Assembly: GCA_934647945.1 (NCBI GenBank)
Contig: CAKUFK010000008.1
Location: 45,743-109,742, forward strand
Length of the DNA stretch: 64,000 bases
Reading direction: 5' to 3'
From: an uncultured Eubacteriales bacterium
GTDB lineage: Bacteria; Bacillota; Clostridia; Oscillospirales; Acutalibacteraceae
Below are positions 8,270 through 16,931 of this stretch, piece by piece. The position numbers and the translations under genes were made by a program. The notes below the pieces were generated by a model. That model had not been told where the DNA came from. It did no database searches and was given only the letters and a program-made list of their open reading frames with translations. The first letter of the stretch is position 1; every line of letters starts with the position of its first letter.

Positions 8270-9340
8270 ATGGAGATACGACTGCCCATAGAACTGAAAA
8301 CCGCGGTGATTACGGAATGCTGGACCTTTGAAAAGCTCGCCGTAATCCAATCCTCCCCTCTTGCCGATGACTGGCTGGCCAGCCATCTGTCTTTGTACAT
8401 GGATGCTGAATTTTCCTGTTATTTCGGGGACGGTGAATCCTATTACGATCCCGCCTATTACAGGGATATCCTCCGCATCGAGGAGCTCCCTCTCTTCCCG
8501 CTTTCCGAAGAGGAAACCCTGTCGCTCATCCGGCAGAACTTGCGTGAAGGGCGTTATGTCATGGTCATGCTGCATCAGGGAATAGAGGAACGGGATGGAC
8601 GCAACGACTATCACGAGGCGCTCCTGTACGGCTATGACGACGAAAAGGAGATTTTTTTCACTCCCGCCCTGCGCATGACCAGGCTGGTGGAACGGGAGCT
8701 CCCGTTCGATGCGGTGCACGCCTCCCTCGTCCGGCTCAAAGCCCATATGCTCCGGGTCCCCGACGACCGTTTTTTCTGGTCGAGAGAGTATCAGTATCCG
8801 CTCTCAATCATCCAGATCCGGGAAGATTACGTCCCGAACCAGGTATACGAAGCTCTGAAGAAAATCGTGCCGGAGGTTTGGGGGAAATCGGTGGCGGTGA
8901 CAGAGCTGGATGCCGATATGCGGCTATACGGGGAAAAAACCGTATACAAAGGGCTCGGATGTCTCTACGGCCTCCGGGAGGCTCTGCGGCGTACACTGAA
9001 CGGAGAGCCGATGCCTCCCACATTTCTCGGTTTTGCCCGCAACCTCAAAAAGATGCTGGAACACCGGCAGAATCTGCTGCATACCATGCGGTATATCATG
9101 GACCGCTGGAACATCCAAAACGATGAAATCGACTGGCATGTCCAGTCCTACGCATCCTGCTGTGAACGGGCGGAAAATTGGATGAGTATGGCCTTGAAGG
9201 CGGAACTTACAGGAGACACGAGCCTTTACGCCTGCATTGCCGAGGAAATCCCCGCCGCCTATCGGGAGGAATACCTGATGCTCGCCGACTTTTACAACCT
9301 CTGCCTGGCTTGGTACTATGAAAACCACACACGGGTGTAA
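8270..9340 (+). CDS. Unknown protein, weakly like BtrH_N/peptidase-C39-like domains
   Basis: A 356-residue soluble protein, start MEIRLPIELKTAVITE, with AAAAGGGG about 8 bases upstream (the ATG two codons earlier is only 2 bases away). The N-terminal half has a block around residue 115, YHEALLYGYDDEKEIFF, that resembles the His/Asp end of papain-like domains such as those in BtrH-type proteins; a possible cysteine partner is in AEFSCYFGDG near residue 45. The C-terminal half is helical and acidic. A terminator precedes and follows it, so it is monocistronic; TATACT at 8227-8232 could be its -10. I do not recognise a function. Confidence 0.7.
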   Translation: MEIRLPIELKTAVITECWTFEKLAVIQSSPLADDWLASHLSLYMDAEFSCYFGDGESYYDPAYYRDILRIEELPLFPLSEEETLSLIRQNLREGRYVMVMLHQGIEERDGRNDYHEALLYGYDDEKEIFFTPALRMTRLVERELPFDAVHASLVRLKAHMLRVPDDRFFWSREYQYPLSIIQIREDYVPNQVYEALKKIVPEVWGKSVAVTELDADMRLYGEKTVYKGLGCLYGLREALRRTLNGEPMPPTFLGFARNLKKMLEHRQNLLHTMRYIMDRWNIQNDEIDWHVQSYASCCERAENWMSMALKAELTGDTSLYACIAEEIPAAYREEYLMLADFYNLCLAWYYENHTRV

Positions 9341-9343
9341 AGA

Positions 9344-9376
9344 GGATGCTGCAAAATGTAAAATTTTGCAGCATCC
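9344..9376 (+). terminator. Intrinsic terminator
   Basis: A perfect 14-bp stem GGATGCTGCAAAAT / ATTTTGCAGCATCC with a 5-base loop, directly after the stop of the 8270-9340 gene. Confidence 0.8.
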
Positions 9377-9391
9377 CCTGAAAAAACCGCT

Positions 9392-9420
9392 TGCGGGCCA
9401 CGAACTGTGGCCCGCATTTT
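9392..9420. terminator. Second hairpin, probably bidirectional
   Basis: TGCGGGCCAC / GTGGCCCGCA with a 5-base loop and TTTT on the plus side; on the minus strand it is followed by AAGCGGTTTTTT, so it can end the AraC-type gene as well. Confidence 0.75.
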
Positions 9421-9490
9421 GCGTCTATAATACGCGAAACCGCGCTTTTTCCATGTCTCTGCGTATATTCATGTGTTGTGCGTCAGGCCC

Positions 9491-10393
9491 TCACACTTTT
9501 CGGACAGGCCGAAGCACCTCATATCCGATCCCTTCCGGATAATGGCGCTGATAGTCCGGACACCGCTCTTCGTTCCAGGCGTAGCCCTTGGAGGACGGAT
9601 CAAAATGCCACGCCAGGCTTTCCACCCGTTTCATCACCTCCGCGCAATCCTTGAGAAAATCGAACGGGGGATGGCCGAACACGAGATAATAGCTTTCTGG
9701 AACCGTCCGGATCTCAAATCCCTCCGGGATCCCGCCGTCGAAATCCAGCGGGACACCCAACCCGTAAAAATATCCGCGCCGCCCGTTTTCATAGAACCAT
9801 CCGGCCGTGTGGCAGGTCACAACCGGATGGGAAACATGGCTCATGCTGTCGATGAACCCACAGACCTTGTCGCAGTCATGCCGTCCCCAGAAACTCATAT
9901 AGTCCTGTACCTCTTTGTCCCATATGCCGACGTATCGGTGTGCCGGGATATACTCCATACGGATGTGGGGCTGTGTCAATATGGTAGCGCTCATATCCAT
10001 CTCTCCTCTGTCTTTCCAATGTTCCGGAAACAAAACGGCCTGTACGCTGGACAGGGCCACCGGCCGCGGCTTCCTCCGATACGCCGACGGTGTACATCCA
10101 TAAGCCTTCACAAAGGCTCTCGTCAGAGCCTCCTGGGAAGAATAGCCGTATTTGAGCGCTATGTCGAGAATCCGTGCGCGGGTGTCGCGGATCTCCAATG
10201 TCGCTTTTGCCAGCCGTCTGCCCGCGACATAATGCCGCAAAGTCATCCCGACAATCTCATGAAACTTACTCGAGCAGTAGTAGGGCGAATACCCGATATG
10301 CTTCGACATGTCGAGAAGCAGGGATCCCTCCCCCGTCAAATGCTCTTCCAGCCAATCAATCATCTGCTGCGCCGCCTCGTTCCATTCATACAA
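9491..10393 (-). CDS. AraC-family regulator with GyrI-like effector domain
   Basis: A 300-residue regulator. The N-terminal 105 residues are an AraC-type double helix-turn-helix (DMSKHIGYSPYYCSSKFHE, then ILDIALKYGYSSQEALTRAF, KAYGCTPSAYRR). The C-terminal part (about 125-295) is a GyrI-like/Bacterial_AraC-ligand-binding domain with RMEYIPAHRYVGI and a tryptophan-rich pocket, suggesting a small hydrophobic ligand. The start is TTG at 10393, preceded by AAGGAGGTGAGAGGG. No obvious target gene is adjacent, so it probably acts elsewhere. Confidence 0.88.
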   Translation of the reverse strand: MYEWNEAAQQMIDWLEEHLTGEGSLLLDMSKHIGYSPYYCSSKFHEIVGMTLRHYVAGRRLAKATLEIRDTRARILDIALKYGYSSQEALTRAFVKAYGCTPSAYRRKPRPVALSSVQAVLFPEHWKDRGEMDMSATILTQPHIRMEYIPAHRYVGIWDKEVQDYMSFWGRHDCDKVCGFIDSMSHVSHPVVTCHTAGWFYENGRRGYFYGLGVPLDFDGGIPEGFEIRTVPESYYLVFGHPPFDFLKDCAEVMKRVESLAWHFDPSSKGYAWNEERCPDYQRHYPEGIGYEVLRPVRKV

Positions 10394-10544
10394 GCCCTCT
10401 CACCTCCTTCGGATATAGAATATCAAAAAACCATCCGTCAATCTTGATTCCACTTGCAAAGTTCAGCGTCCGTGTATCGCCCATGCGAAGGTACACGCCC
10501 GTTCCATTCGCTATGATACACGGCCTTAAAAGACCTCAAAAACC

Positions 10545-10577
10545 CCAAAAAAACCGATTGTCCCACGGCAATCGGTT
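10545..10577 (-). terminator. Terminator of the LytTR regulator gene
   Basis: AACCGATTG / CAATCGGTT stem followed on the minus strand by a seven-T run, about 30 bases beyond the stop at 10607. Confidence 0.8.
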
Positions 10578-10606
10578 GATCCGCCGCTCTTGTTAAGGGC
10601 GGGGCG

Positions 10607-11314
10607 TCAGGATGTCTTCTGTTTCAGGTAATCCAGATACCGGTTCCGAATCTCTTTCAGGTTTCTTTGCCGGATCAAGACGATATCTCCTGTGAATAAG
10701 GTGAACTGATGATCGGCATTTTGAACGTAGGCCATATTGACCAGATAACTCTGATGGCATCGGAGAAAACGGGGATCGTACAGTTCCTCTTCGATCTCCC
10801 CGAGCTTTTTATACATCGTATAGGTCCCGCCCCCTTTTCTATGGAGGAGGCACCGGGTATTCCGGCTTTCCACATACAGGATCTCATGATACGGGATCCG
10901 TGTCACGACACCGCGGCGCTGGATTTGATAGGTGTTGATATCGCAAGCCGACAGCACCCGGTCCATCACCATACAAAGCTTCTCATAGCTGTGCGGCTTG
11001 AGCAGATACCCTCCCGCCTGAACCTCATAGCTGTCCACCGCGAAATCCGATGTGGCCGTCAGAAAGACAATTTCCCCGGCATAGTGCAACCGTCTTAATT
11101 CCCTGGCGACGTCGATCCCCAACATCTTTTCCATGTAGATATCCAGAAAAACGATATCGTAGGCAGTCCCTTCTTGAAACTCATGGATGACATCCACGCC
11201 GCTGCTATACAAATCCACCTGATAGGCGATCGATTTGTCCGCAAAATACAGGTCCAGCAGATCCCGGATCATCTCTCTGTCCAGCTGGCTGTCGTCGCAT
11301 ATGCCAATCCGCAT
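10607..11314 (-). CDS. LytTR-family response regulator, orphan
   Basis: A 235-residue two-component regulator. Residues 1-120 form a receiver with ICDDSQLDREM (acidic pair), FLDIYMEKMLG (phosphoacceptor Asp) and KPHSYEKL (conserved Lys). Residues 135-235 are a LytTR DNA-binding domain with ILYVESRNTRCLLH and RCHQSYLVNMAYV. AGGAAGGG-type SD (GGAAGGG) lies 7 bases before this ATG; an in-frame ATG seven codons earlier has none. No histidine kinase is adjacent, which is unusual for AgrA/VirR-type pairs. Confidence 0.88.
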   Translation of the reverse strand: MRIGICDDSQLDREMIRDLLDLYFADKSIAYQVDLYSSGVDVIHEFQEGTAYDIVFLDIYMEKMLGIDVARELRRLHYAGEIVFLTATSDFAVDSYEVQAGGYLLKPHSYEKLCMVMDRVLSACDINTYQIQRRGVVTRIPYHEILYVESRNTRCLLHRKGGGTYTMYKKLGEIEEELYDPRFLRCHQSYLVNMAYVQNADHQFTLFTGDIVLIRQRNLKEIRNRYLDYLKQKTS

Positions 11315-11467
11315 CGTTGAACCCTTCCCATGCATTTGATATCAGTAATCAACGGGATATTGTCGTCAAATTCAATACTTAACGTGAATTTTTCTAAATT
11401 TGTGCCACTTTTTCCTGCTTTTCATTATAATGTCTGTTGAAGATGAGGAAAAGGTGTGTGTTTGACT

Positions 11468-11698
11468 ATGTGTACATATGAAGTCGTGCAGGAGTCGTTC
11501 CATCATCCGGATATTGGGTCATATGCCGCTTTCGGCATCGCGGCATACCGAAAGACTAGCCATTCCAAGGTCAAAATCGCGCATATTCCCGACATTTCGG
11601 CCGATGCCGGTCCGGTGGAGGCATTGGCCACCCTATGCAACGCCCTCTCGCTGGATCCCCTCCATCTGCCATACGTGGTCGAGGATATACTCGGCTAG
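11468..11698 (+). CDS. Small DUF6514-like protein
   Basis: A 76-residue protein, MCTYEVVQESFHHP through LPYVVEDILG. The mid section SYAAFGIAAY and the C-terminal block VEALATLCNALSLDPLHLPYVVEDIL resemble small clostridial DUF6514 proteins. The -10-like TATAAT is at 11426-11431. The start is uncertain: AAAAGG is 13 bases before the ATG but only 7 before an in-frame TTG at 11462. Function unknown. Confidence 0.65.
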   Translation: MCTYEVVQESFHHPDIGSYAAFGIAAYRKTSHSKVKIAHIPDISADAGPVEALATLCNALSLDPLHLPYVVEDILG

Positions 11699-11941
11699 GA
11701 ATGCGGTTTTGTGCCCCATATTGCCGCCATGCCGGGAGCCCAAAATACCCCATTTTGATCAGCATAGCATATGAGGACAAAAAGGGCAAGGTACCCGCAT
11801 ACGAAAACAGTTCGGGAAAAACGAATCCCGTTTTCCGAATCTCGGACCTCTGATACACAGTCCTGTATCAAAGGGGGCAGATAACCACGACCCGCTTTGG
11901 CATTATAGGGGGGCTACTCTCGCCTTTGCGGAAGTCTATCA

Positions 11942-11976
11942 AAGAGGCGGGTTTACCATCTGGCACCCCGCCTCTT
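11942..11976 (-). terminator. Terminator of the PadR/DUF1048 operon
   Basis: AAGAGGCGGG / CCCGCCTCTT stem with a 15-base loop, immediately after the stop at 11982 on the minus strand. The stretch 11699-11941 shows no gene. Confidence 0.65.
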
Positions 11977-11981
11977 CTACA

Positions 11982-12383
11982 TTATGGGCAACCGGAGGGG
12001 CCGTTCACCGCGGCAGATTGGATCTTGCCGACCTTTTGTCGAATATCGCGGTTGAACGCCTCGCGTTGGTCCTCGGTGTAGGTCCTGGCCCCCCGCAGGA
12101 GCTCATCACAGAACGCAGCCACGTCCTCGCCGGTTATCTCGAGCACCCGCTTTCCGTCCGCCGCGCCCGATTCAAACAGCTCCAACAAATCGGCATGGAT
12201 TTTCATCATATCGTAACCGGCCCCTGCCGCGAACATCCACATGCGTTCCTGTATTTTCTTGAATACGTACCGGTACTCATGGGGCAGCTCCTCCACCCTC
12301 GCCATCTGTTCCCTGTACTCCCGCTTACTTTGCACCATTTTTTTGATATTGAGATACTCGTCGAAAAACGTGGATATAGACAT
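11982..12383 (-). CDS. DUF1048 protein
   Basis: A 133-residue, mostly helical soluble protein (MSISTFFDEYLNIKKMVQSKREYREQM...). The pattern with LPHEYRYVFKKIQERMW and DLLELFESGAADGKRVLEITGEDVAAFCDELLRG matches DUF1048 (PF06304), which is nearly always encoded right after a PadR repressor in Firmicutes. Here the PadR gene ends only 4 bases upstream. RBS AAGGGAG is 9 bases before the ATG. Function unknown; presumably part of the PadR-controlled response. Confidence 0.85.
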   Translation of the reverse strand: MSISTFFDEYLNIKKMVQSKREYREQMARVEELPHEYRYVFKKIQERMWMFAAGAGYDMMKIHADLLELFESGAADGKRVLEITGEDVAAFCDELLRGARTYTEDQREAFNRDIRQKVGKIQSAAVNGPSGCP

Positions 12384-12387
12384 ATGT

Positions 12388-12708
12388 TCATCTCCCTTTC
12401 AGTCGATGGATGGTAGAGGCCAGAAACTCCCATTTCTCCCAAAACAGGCGTAGTTCCTCGCGGCCCGCGTCATTGAGCGCGTAGAATTTCCGCGGCGGCC
12501 CCATCGCGGAGGGCTTTTTCTCGATTTCCACAAGCCGGTTCCGTTCGAGGCGGAGTAAAATGGTGTAGACCGTCCCTTCCACCACCTCCGTAAATCCCAT
12601 TTCATTTAACTGTCGCGTGATTTCATACCCGTAGGTCTCTTTACGGCTTATAATTTCCAGAACACAGCCTTCCAATACCCCTTTGAGCATTTCGGTCAGG
12701 TTTTCCAA
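12388..12708 (-). CDS. PadR-family transcriptional repressor
   Basis: A 106-residue winged-helix repressor. It contains LKGVLEGCVLEIISRKETYGYEITRQL, GTVYTILLRLE (recognition helix), and the wing region PPRKFYALNDAGREEL, followed by a short dimerisation helix. The start is a TTG at 12708 with GAGGGGGA 5 bases upstream; the in-frame ATG much further upstream would overlap the promoter. It is autoregulated in most relatives, and an inverted repeat overlaps the promoter here. Confidence 0.88.
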   Translation of the reverse strand: MENLTEMLKGVLEGCVLEIISRKETYGYEITRQLNEMGFTEVVEGTVYTILLRLERNRLVEIEKKPSAMGPPRKFYALNDAGREELRLFWEKWEFLASTIHRLKGR

Positions 12709-12756
12709 GAAATCCCCCTCTTCCGTATATTGTAACACAGTATACCGCAGTACTTG

Positions 12757-12795
12757 ATACTGGTATATAGTATAACATATTAGCTGGACTGTCAA
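12757..12795 (-). promoter_or_regulatory. PadR operon promoter and likely operator
   Basis: On the minus strand TTGACA (12790-12795), 17 bases, then TACTAT (12767-12772). The inverted repeat ATACT-N7-AGTAT at 12757-12773 covers the -10 hexamer, the place expected for an autorepressing PadR dimer; a second GTATAC-type half site lies just downstream. Confidence 0.7.
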
Positions 12796-12908
12796 GAGGA
12801 AAACGATGGATTACACCATCTCATTTTTACCCGCTTTCCTAATCTGGAAAAACGCCACGCCGCGGTTCGATAGGGCAATGGAGCTCTCTCCCTTCCCCAC
12901 TCATCATG

Positions 12909-12958
12909 AAAAAACGGCATCCGTCCGCCTCCAAAAAAGGAAGCGGAGGGATGCCGTT
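12909..12958 (-). terminator. Terminator of the cotJ operon
   Basis: A long hairpin with outer stem AACGGCATCC / GGATGCCGTT and a partly paired inner part, followed on the minus strand by a T run; 20 bases beyond cotJC. Confidence 0.8.
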
Positions 12959-12977
12959 GTGTACCGTCCCCAAAGCT

Positions 12978-13595
12978 TTAGCAGGTCTTTTTTCCGCAAT
13001 TTTTATCAAAACTCGGGTTGCAGGCGTAGAAATTCTTGCTGTTGAGGTGGTCGGTCGCGATCCGGAGGCCTTCGCCGAAACGCTGGTAGTGGACGATCTC
13101 CCGTTCCCGCAGGAATTTCAGCGGATCGCGGACATCCGGGTCGTCAATGAGGCGGAGCAGGTTGTCGTACGTTGTACGGGCCTTCTGCTCGGCTGCCATA
13201 TCCTCGTGCATGTCGCTGATGACATCGCCCTTGCTCTGGATATAGGCCGAGGTCCAAGGCGAGCCGGACGCGGCCTGCGGCCAGATGCCGGCGGTATGGT
13301 CGACGAAATAGGTATCAAAACCCGACTTCACGATTTCCTCGGGGGTGAGGTTTCGGGTGAGCTGATGCACCATGGCGGCGATCATTTCAAAATGTGCCAA
13401 TTCTTCGGTGCCGATGTCGGTGAGCAGTCCTTTGAGCTCCGCATACGGCATGGAATAGCGCTGGCTCAGGTAGCGCAGCGACGCGCTCATCTCTCCATCC
13501 GGGCCGCCGTACTGACTGATGATGATTTTGGCGTATTTCGGATTGGGACGGGCGATTTTGACCGGGTATTGCAGTTTTTTCTCATATTCCCACAT
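12978..13595 (-). CDS. cotJC: CotJC-type manganese catalase, spore coat
   Basis: A 205-residue ferritin-like di-manganese protein of the spore coat, MWEYEKKLQYPVKIARPNP. Metal ligands are visible in YLSQRYSMPYAELKGLLTDIGTEELAHFE (E and EXXH) and in DMHEDMAAEQKARTTYDNLL and FLREREIVHYQRFGE (second EXXH). Length and sequence match CotJC. It is the last gene of cotJABC, expressed in the mother cell during sporulation in relatives. It lies 3 bases after cotJB. Confidence 0.93.
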   Translation of the reverse strand: MWEYEKKLQYPVKIARPNPKYAKIIISQYGGPDGEMSASLRYLSQRYSMPYAELKGLLTDIGTEELAHFEMIAAMVHQLTRNLTPEEIVKSGFDTYFVDHTAGIWPQAASGSPWTSAYIQSKGDVISDMHEDMAAEQKARTTYDNLLRLIDDPDVRDPLKFLREREIVHYQRFGEGLRIATDHLNSKNFYACNPSFDKNCGKKTC

Positions 13596-13598
13596 GGG

Positions 13599-13856
13599 TC
13601 AACCCTCCTTGCAGTAATCCCAGGGCCACGGATTGCATACCCATGCCCACCGGTCGCCGTTTACCTGATTGCTGGTGACGATATAAGGGCCGAACTGGCG
13701 CTCGTATTCCGCGACCAGGGCTGCCCGCTGATCTTGCAGTTCCTGGCGCTTTTCCAGGGCCTGCGCATCCTCACAGTGGGTGTCTAAAAACAGCCCAAGC
13801 TCCAGAATCGAGAAATCGTAGGCGTGAATACGGCAGCGCATCGTTTTCTCATCCAC
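13599..13856 (-). CDS. cotJB: Spore coat protein CotJB
   Basis: An 85-residue protein with the family core FSILELGLFLDTHCEDAQAL and the C-terminal aromatic motif NGDRWAWVCNPWPWDY. It starts MDEKTMRCRI and overlaps the end of cotJA by 8 bases. It works with CotJA and CotJC in coat assembly. Confidence 0.92.
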   Translation of the reverse strand: MDEKTMRCRIHAYDFSILELGLFLDTHCEDAQALEKRQELQDQRAALVAEYERQFGPYIVTSNQVNGDRWAWVCNPWPWDYCKEG

Positions 13857-14133
13857 AGTTAACCCCTCCTACCAGCCAAGGTTTGTTCAGTTCGGGGAAG
13901 ATGGTTCCCTGGCAGAAGCCCTCTTCCGGATCATACAGGGTGTTCAGCACCTGCATCGGTACATACGCCATGGCCAGTACCATCGGCTGGCCGTCCGGGG
14001 TGTATTCCACCGGCGCCGGTGCCGGTACCGCTGCCGCTCTGCAGGATGCCTGACCGTTTCCGGGGCAGTGTCCGGAACGGTTCATCATGCGGGGCATGTA
14101 ATAGTGGTTCATGCCGCATTGCTTGTTTTCCAA
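13849..14133 (-). CDS. cotJA: Spore coat-associated protein CotJA
   Basis: A 94-residue protein ending in LAMAYVPMQVLNTLYDPEEGFCQGTIFPELNKPW, the CotJA signature. The start is probably the TTG at 14133 (MENKQCGMNHYYMP), because AAGGAGAG lies 8 bases upstream of it; the ATG seven codons earlier overlaps that SD. The N-terminal 45 residues are Cys/Pro/Ala-rich and poorly conserved. First gene of cotJABC. Confidence 0.88.
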   Translation of the reverse strand: MENKQCGMNHYYMPRMMNRSGHCPGNGQASCRAAAVPAPAPVEYTPDGQPMVLAMAYVPMQVLNTLYDPEEGFCQGTIFPELNKPWLVGGVNCG

Positions 14134-14348
14134 AGCACATACTCTCCTTTTCATTCGATTGTAGGGGGCGATCCTCTATCAGTTTATGAGCGTGTCCCGG
14201 ATTGGTGCCATCCGGTTTCCCGGCCGGGAGACCGAAGGAACGCCGATCCCGGCCGATTACATAAAGAAAAAGTCCGGAATGGCTGGCGTTTTAGAAAAAA
14301 AAGGTGTATACTGGTCAAAGTAGATTTTACATGAAGGGATGATCGAAA

Positions 14349-15077
14349 ATGAATGTCAGAGTCTATGCGGACACGGAAGCCATCGGCACCGCCGGCGCCA
14401 CCCTGTTCGCCGCCACCGTGATCGCCAAGCCGGATTGTGTTTTTGGACTGGCCACCGGCTCCACGCCGGTTCCCACCTATCGGAAAATGGCGGAGTTATA
14501 CCAGGCGGGCGCGGTGGATTACTCCCGTGTGACCACCTTCAACCTGGACGAATATGTGGGACTCGGGCACGAGCACGATCAGAGCTATTACTATTTCATG
14601 CACGACAACCTGTTCCAGCATATCAATATCCCCGAAGAGAGCATCCATGTCCTCTCCGGTACCGCGGACGATCTGGAAAAGGAATGCGCCGACTATGATG
14701 CTATGATCGACCGCGCGGGCGGGATCGACCTGCAGATCCTCGGCATCGGCCGGAACGGCCACATCGCTTTCAATGAGCCCACTACGGTTTTCCCCCCGAA
14801 GACCCATATCGTGGATTTGACCGAAAGCACCATCGACGCCAACAAACGGTTCTTCGCCGATGTAAGGGACGTTCCCCGTCAGGCGCTGACCATGGGAATC
14901 GGGTCGATCATGAAGGCCCGGGCCATCCTGATTATTGCCACCGGGGCGGATAAGGCCCAGGCGGTCAAAGATATGATCCAAGGGCCGGTGGATCCGCAGT
15001 GCCCGGCGTCCATCCTGCAATTGCACCCGGACGTCACGGTCATGCTGGACGCCCCCGCGGCCTCCCTGCTCGGATAA
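14349..15077 (+). CDS. nagB: Glucosamine-6-phosphate deaminase
   Basis: A 242-residue cytoplasmic enzyme converting glucosamine-6-phosphate to fructose-6-phosphate and ammonia. Motifs: ATGSTPVPTYRKM (phosphate loop), FNLDEYVGL (catalytic Asp near residue 66), GIGRNGHIAFNEP (His/Glu relay near 130-140) and ALTMGIGSIMKA. Length fits the short Firmicute type that lacks the allosteric extension of the enterobacterial enzyme. AAGGGATGATCGAAA precedes the ATG. It stands alone without nagA. Confidence 0.95.
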   Translation: MNVRVYADTEAIGTAGATLFAATVIAKPDCVFGLATGSTPVPTYRKMAELYQAGAVDYSRVTTFNLDEYVGLGHEHDQSYYYFMHDNLFQHINIPEESIHVLSGTADDLEKECADYDAMIDRAGGIDLQILGIGRNGHIAFNEPTTVFPPKTHIVDLTESTIDANKRFFADVRDVPRQALTMGIGSIMKARAILIIATGADKAQAVKDMIQGPVDPQCPASILQLHPDVTVMLDAPAASLLG

Positions 15078-15089
15078 TCCTCCAATCAG

Positions 15090-15127
15090 AACCGGATTGC
15101 GTATTTTACGATATGCAATCCGGTTTT
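15090..15127 (+). terminator. nagB terminator
   Basis: AACCGGATTGC / GCAATCCGGTT stem with TTTTT, 12 bases after the nagB stop. Confidence 0.9.
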
Positions 15128-15140
15128 TCCCATCGTCACG

Positions 15141-15455
15141 GTGAAAGGGGTGTTCATCATCGGTTACATCATAGGGATCGTGATAGGCGCTGTCCTCACG
15201 CTGGCCGGGTCGTTGTTGTCCTCATCGCGAACATGGGAGTTTCTGAACGGCTCCAAACGGGAGGGGCTGGTGGAGGAAAGCCTATACACCCGGCGGCTGG
15301 GTACCTGCATCGGCGTGGAAGGCATCTTGATCGCCATTCTATCCGGCATATGTATGGAACGCGGCACCCCTATTCCTCTGCTGATTGTCGCCCCGGTCAG
15401 CGTAATCGTGTGCGGCGTCTGCCTGTATTTCATACACAAGAATAAACCCACATAA
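15141..15455 (+). CDS. Small membrane protein of unknown function
   Basis: A roughly 100-residue protein with three hydrophobic segments: IIGYIIGIVIGAVLTLAGSL near the N-terminus, IGVEGILIAILSGICM in the middle, and IPLLIVAPVSVIVCGVCLYF before the C-terminal HKNKPT. The start is uncertain: the GTG at 15141 has no good SD, and the AAAGGGG at 15144-15150 lies inside the frame. Function not recognised. Confidence 0.5.
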   Translation: MKGVFIIGYIIGIVIGAVLTLAGSLLSSSRTWEFLNGSKREGLVEESLYTRRLGTCIGVEGILIAILSGICMERGTPIPLLIVAPVSVIVCGVCLYFIHKNKPT

Positions 15456-15578
15456 AATCCGGAATCCCTTCGGTTTCTCCATATGCGCCCTCCCCTGCCC
15501 GGCCGGACAATTGACAGGGTGGACCGGACATGGTACCATATATAGGAGAACGGTGTATGGGGCAGGAGGAGAATCCCT

Positions 15579-16538
15579 ATGGCTCTGCTGAGCGTCATCA
15601 TCCCCTCGTTCAACGAGGAATCCAATATCCGCAACACAGTCGACACGCTGTCCGCCGTGCTGCAGCGGGAGCATATCGCCTATGAGCTGCTCTTTGTCAG
15701 CGACGGCTCCAAAGATCAGACGTTTCCCCTCATCCGCAGCGCTTCTTTGCAGGACAACCGGGTGCGTGGGGTCCAGTTCAGCCGGAATTTTGGAAAGGAA
15801 GCCGCGATTTTCGCCGGCCTGCGGCTGGCCGAGGGTGATTGCTGTGTGGTGATCGACTGCGACCTGCAGCATCCGCCTGAGACGATACCGCGGATGTATC
15901 GGTTATGGGAACAAGGGTACGAGGTGGTCGAGGGAATTAAGAGCAGCCGCGGCAGGGAGAAACTGTCCTACAAGCTCTCCTCCGGTGTGTTTTACAAGCT
16001 GCTCGGCAAGCTGACAGGAGTCGATATGTCCGACTCATCGGATTTCAAGCTGCTCGACCGGAAGGTGGTCGATGTCCTCAACAGTCTGCCCGAGCGCAAC
16101 ACCTTCTTCCGCGCGCTTTCCTTCTGGGCGGGATTTCGCTCCACACGTGTCGAATATGAGGTGGCCGAGCGGAAGTACGGCCAGTCGAAATGGTCGCTCA
16201 AGGGGTTGTGGAAATACGCCGTTTCCAACATCACCTCGTTTTCCTCCGCGCCCATGCAGCTGGTGACGGGGCTTGGGATCCTGCTGCTCATCCTGTCCGT
16301 GGTGTTGGGCGTCCAGACACTCGTGAAATACTTCACCCATCAGGCGGTGGAGGGGTTTACGACGGTGATCCTCCTTTTACTCATCATCGGCGGGGTGCTG
16401 ATGATGAGCCTCGGTATCATCGGCTATTACATCTCCAAAATTTACGATGAGGTCAAAGGCCGTCCCCGGTACATCATCGGGGACATAACCGACAACCTGC
16501 ACATCCCGGCCGCGTCCGAAGAGTCCCGGCCGGATTGA
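15579..16538 (+). CDS. Polyprenyl-phosphate glycosyltransferase (GT2, GtrB/DPM1-like)
   Basis: A 319-residue enzyme with an N-terminal GT-A domain: MALLSVIIPSFNEESNIRN, FVSDGSKDQT, ADXD-like VVIDCDLQHPPE, and a YGQSKWSL motif near residue 205. Two C-terminal transmembrane helices follow (about 225-250 and 260-285). This is the layout of GtrB/YkcC-type enzymes, which load a sugar onto undecaprenyl phosphate for cell-envelope glycosylation. SD GGAGGAGAATCCCT. No flippase or partner gene is adjacent. Confidence 0.88.
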   Translation: MALLSVIIPSFNEESNIRNTVDTLSAVLQREHIAYELLFVSDGSKDQTFPLIRSASLQDNRVRGVQFSRNFGKEAAIFAGLRLAEGDCCVVIDCDLQHPPETIPRMYRLWEQGYEVVEGIKSSRGREKLSYKLSSGVFYKLLGKLTGVDMSDSSDFKLLDRKVVDVLNSLPERNTFFRALSFWAGFRSTRVEYEVAERKYGQSKWSLKGLWKYAVSNITSFSSAPMQLVTGLGILLLILSVVLGVQTLVKYFTHQAVEGFTTVILLLLIIGGVLMMSLGIIGYYISKIYDEVKGRPRYIIGDITDNLHIPAASEESRPD

Positions 16539-16644
16539 ACAGGAAACCATATACGAGAACCCCGGCCCACATAACGAACAGGCCCTTTGTTTCTCTCCTG
16601 CTTTACAAGGATGTTTAAGAGCAAGAGGGAAACCGGGCATAAGG

Positions 16645-16684
16645 TGACAGACAGGCGGAGATTTCCGTCTGTCTGTCTTTTTTC
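16645..16684 (+). terminator. Terminator downstream of the GT2 gene
   Basis: GACAGACAGGCGGA / TCCGTCTGTCTGTC stem followed by TTTTTT, about 105 bases after the GT2 stop. Confidence 0.85.
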
Positions 16685-16931
16685 CTCAATCGCCAGCATA
16701 CGTAAGGTGAGACAAGAAAACTACACGGCAAACCGCGGAAGCACGGTTTGGAATATAGTCAATTTATCCAACAATCGTTGGTATATTTTTATCATAAATT
16801 GAGAATTCCGCCAAATATCACAGATGTCTTTCATGTTTCGTTAGATTATCTTGTGGGGTGAACAGATAAAAGACAGATTTACAAATAGCAGTGCCTCGTG
16901 AAAGCATCTTAATCGAGTATTTTAACAAAGT
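16685..16931. other. AT-rich intergenic stretch, nothing recognised
   Basis: Between two terminators. More AT-rich than its surroundings (TATATTTTTATCATAAATT and similar). No open frame with an SD, no tRNA and no known RNA motif was found. Confidence 0.4.
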
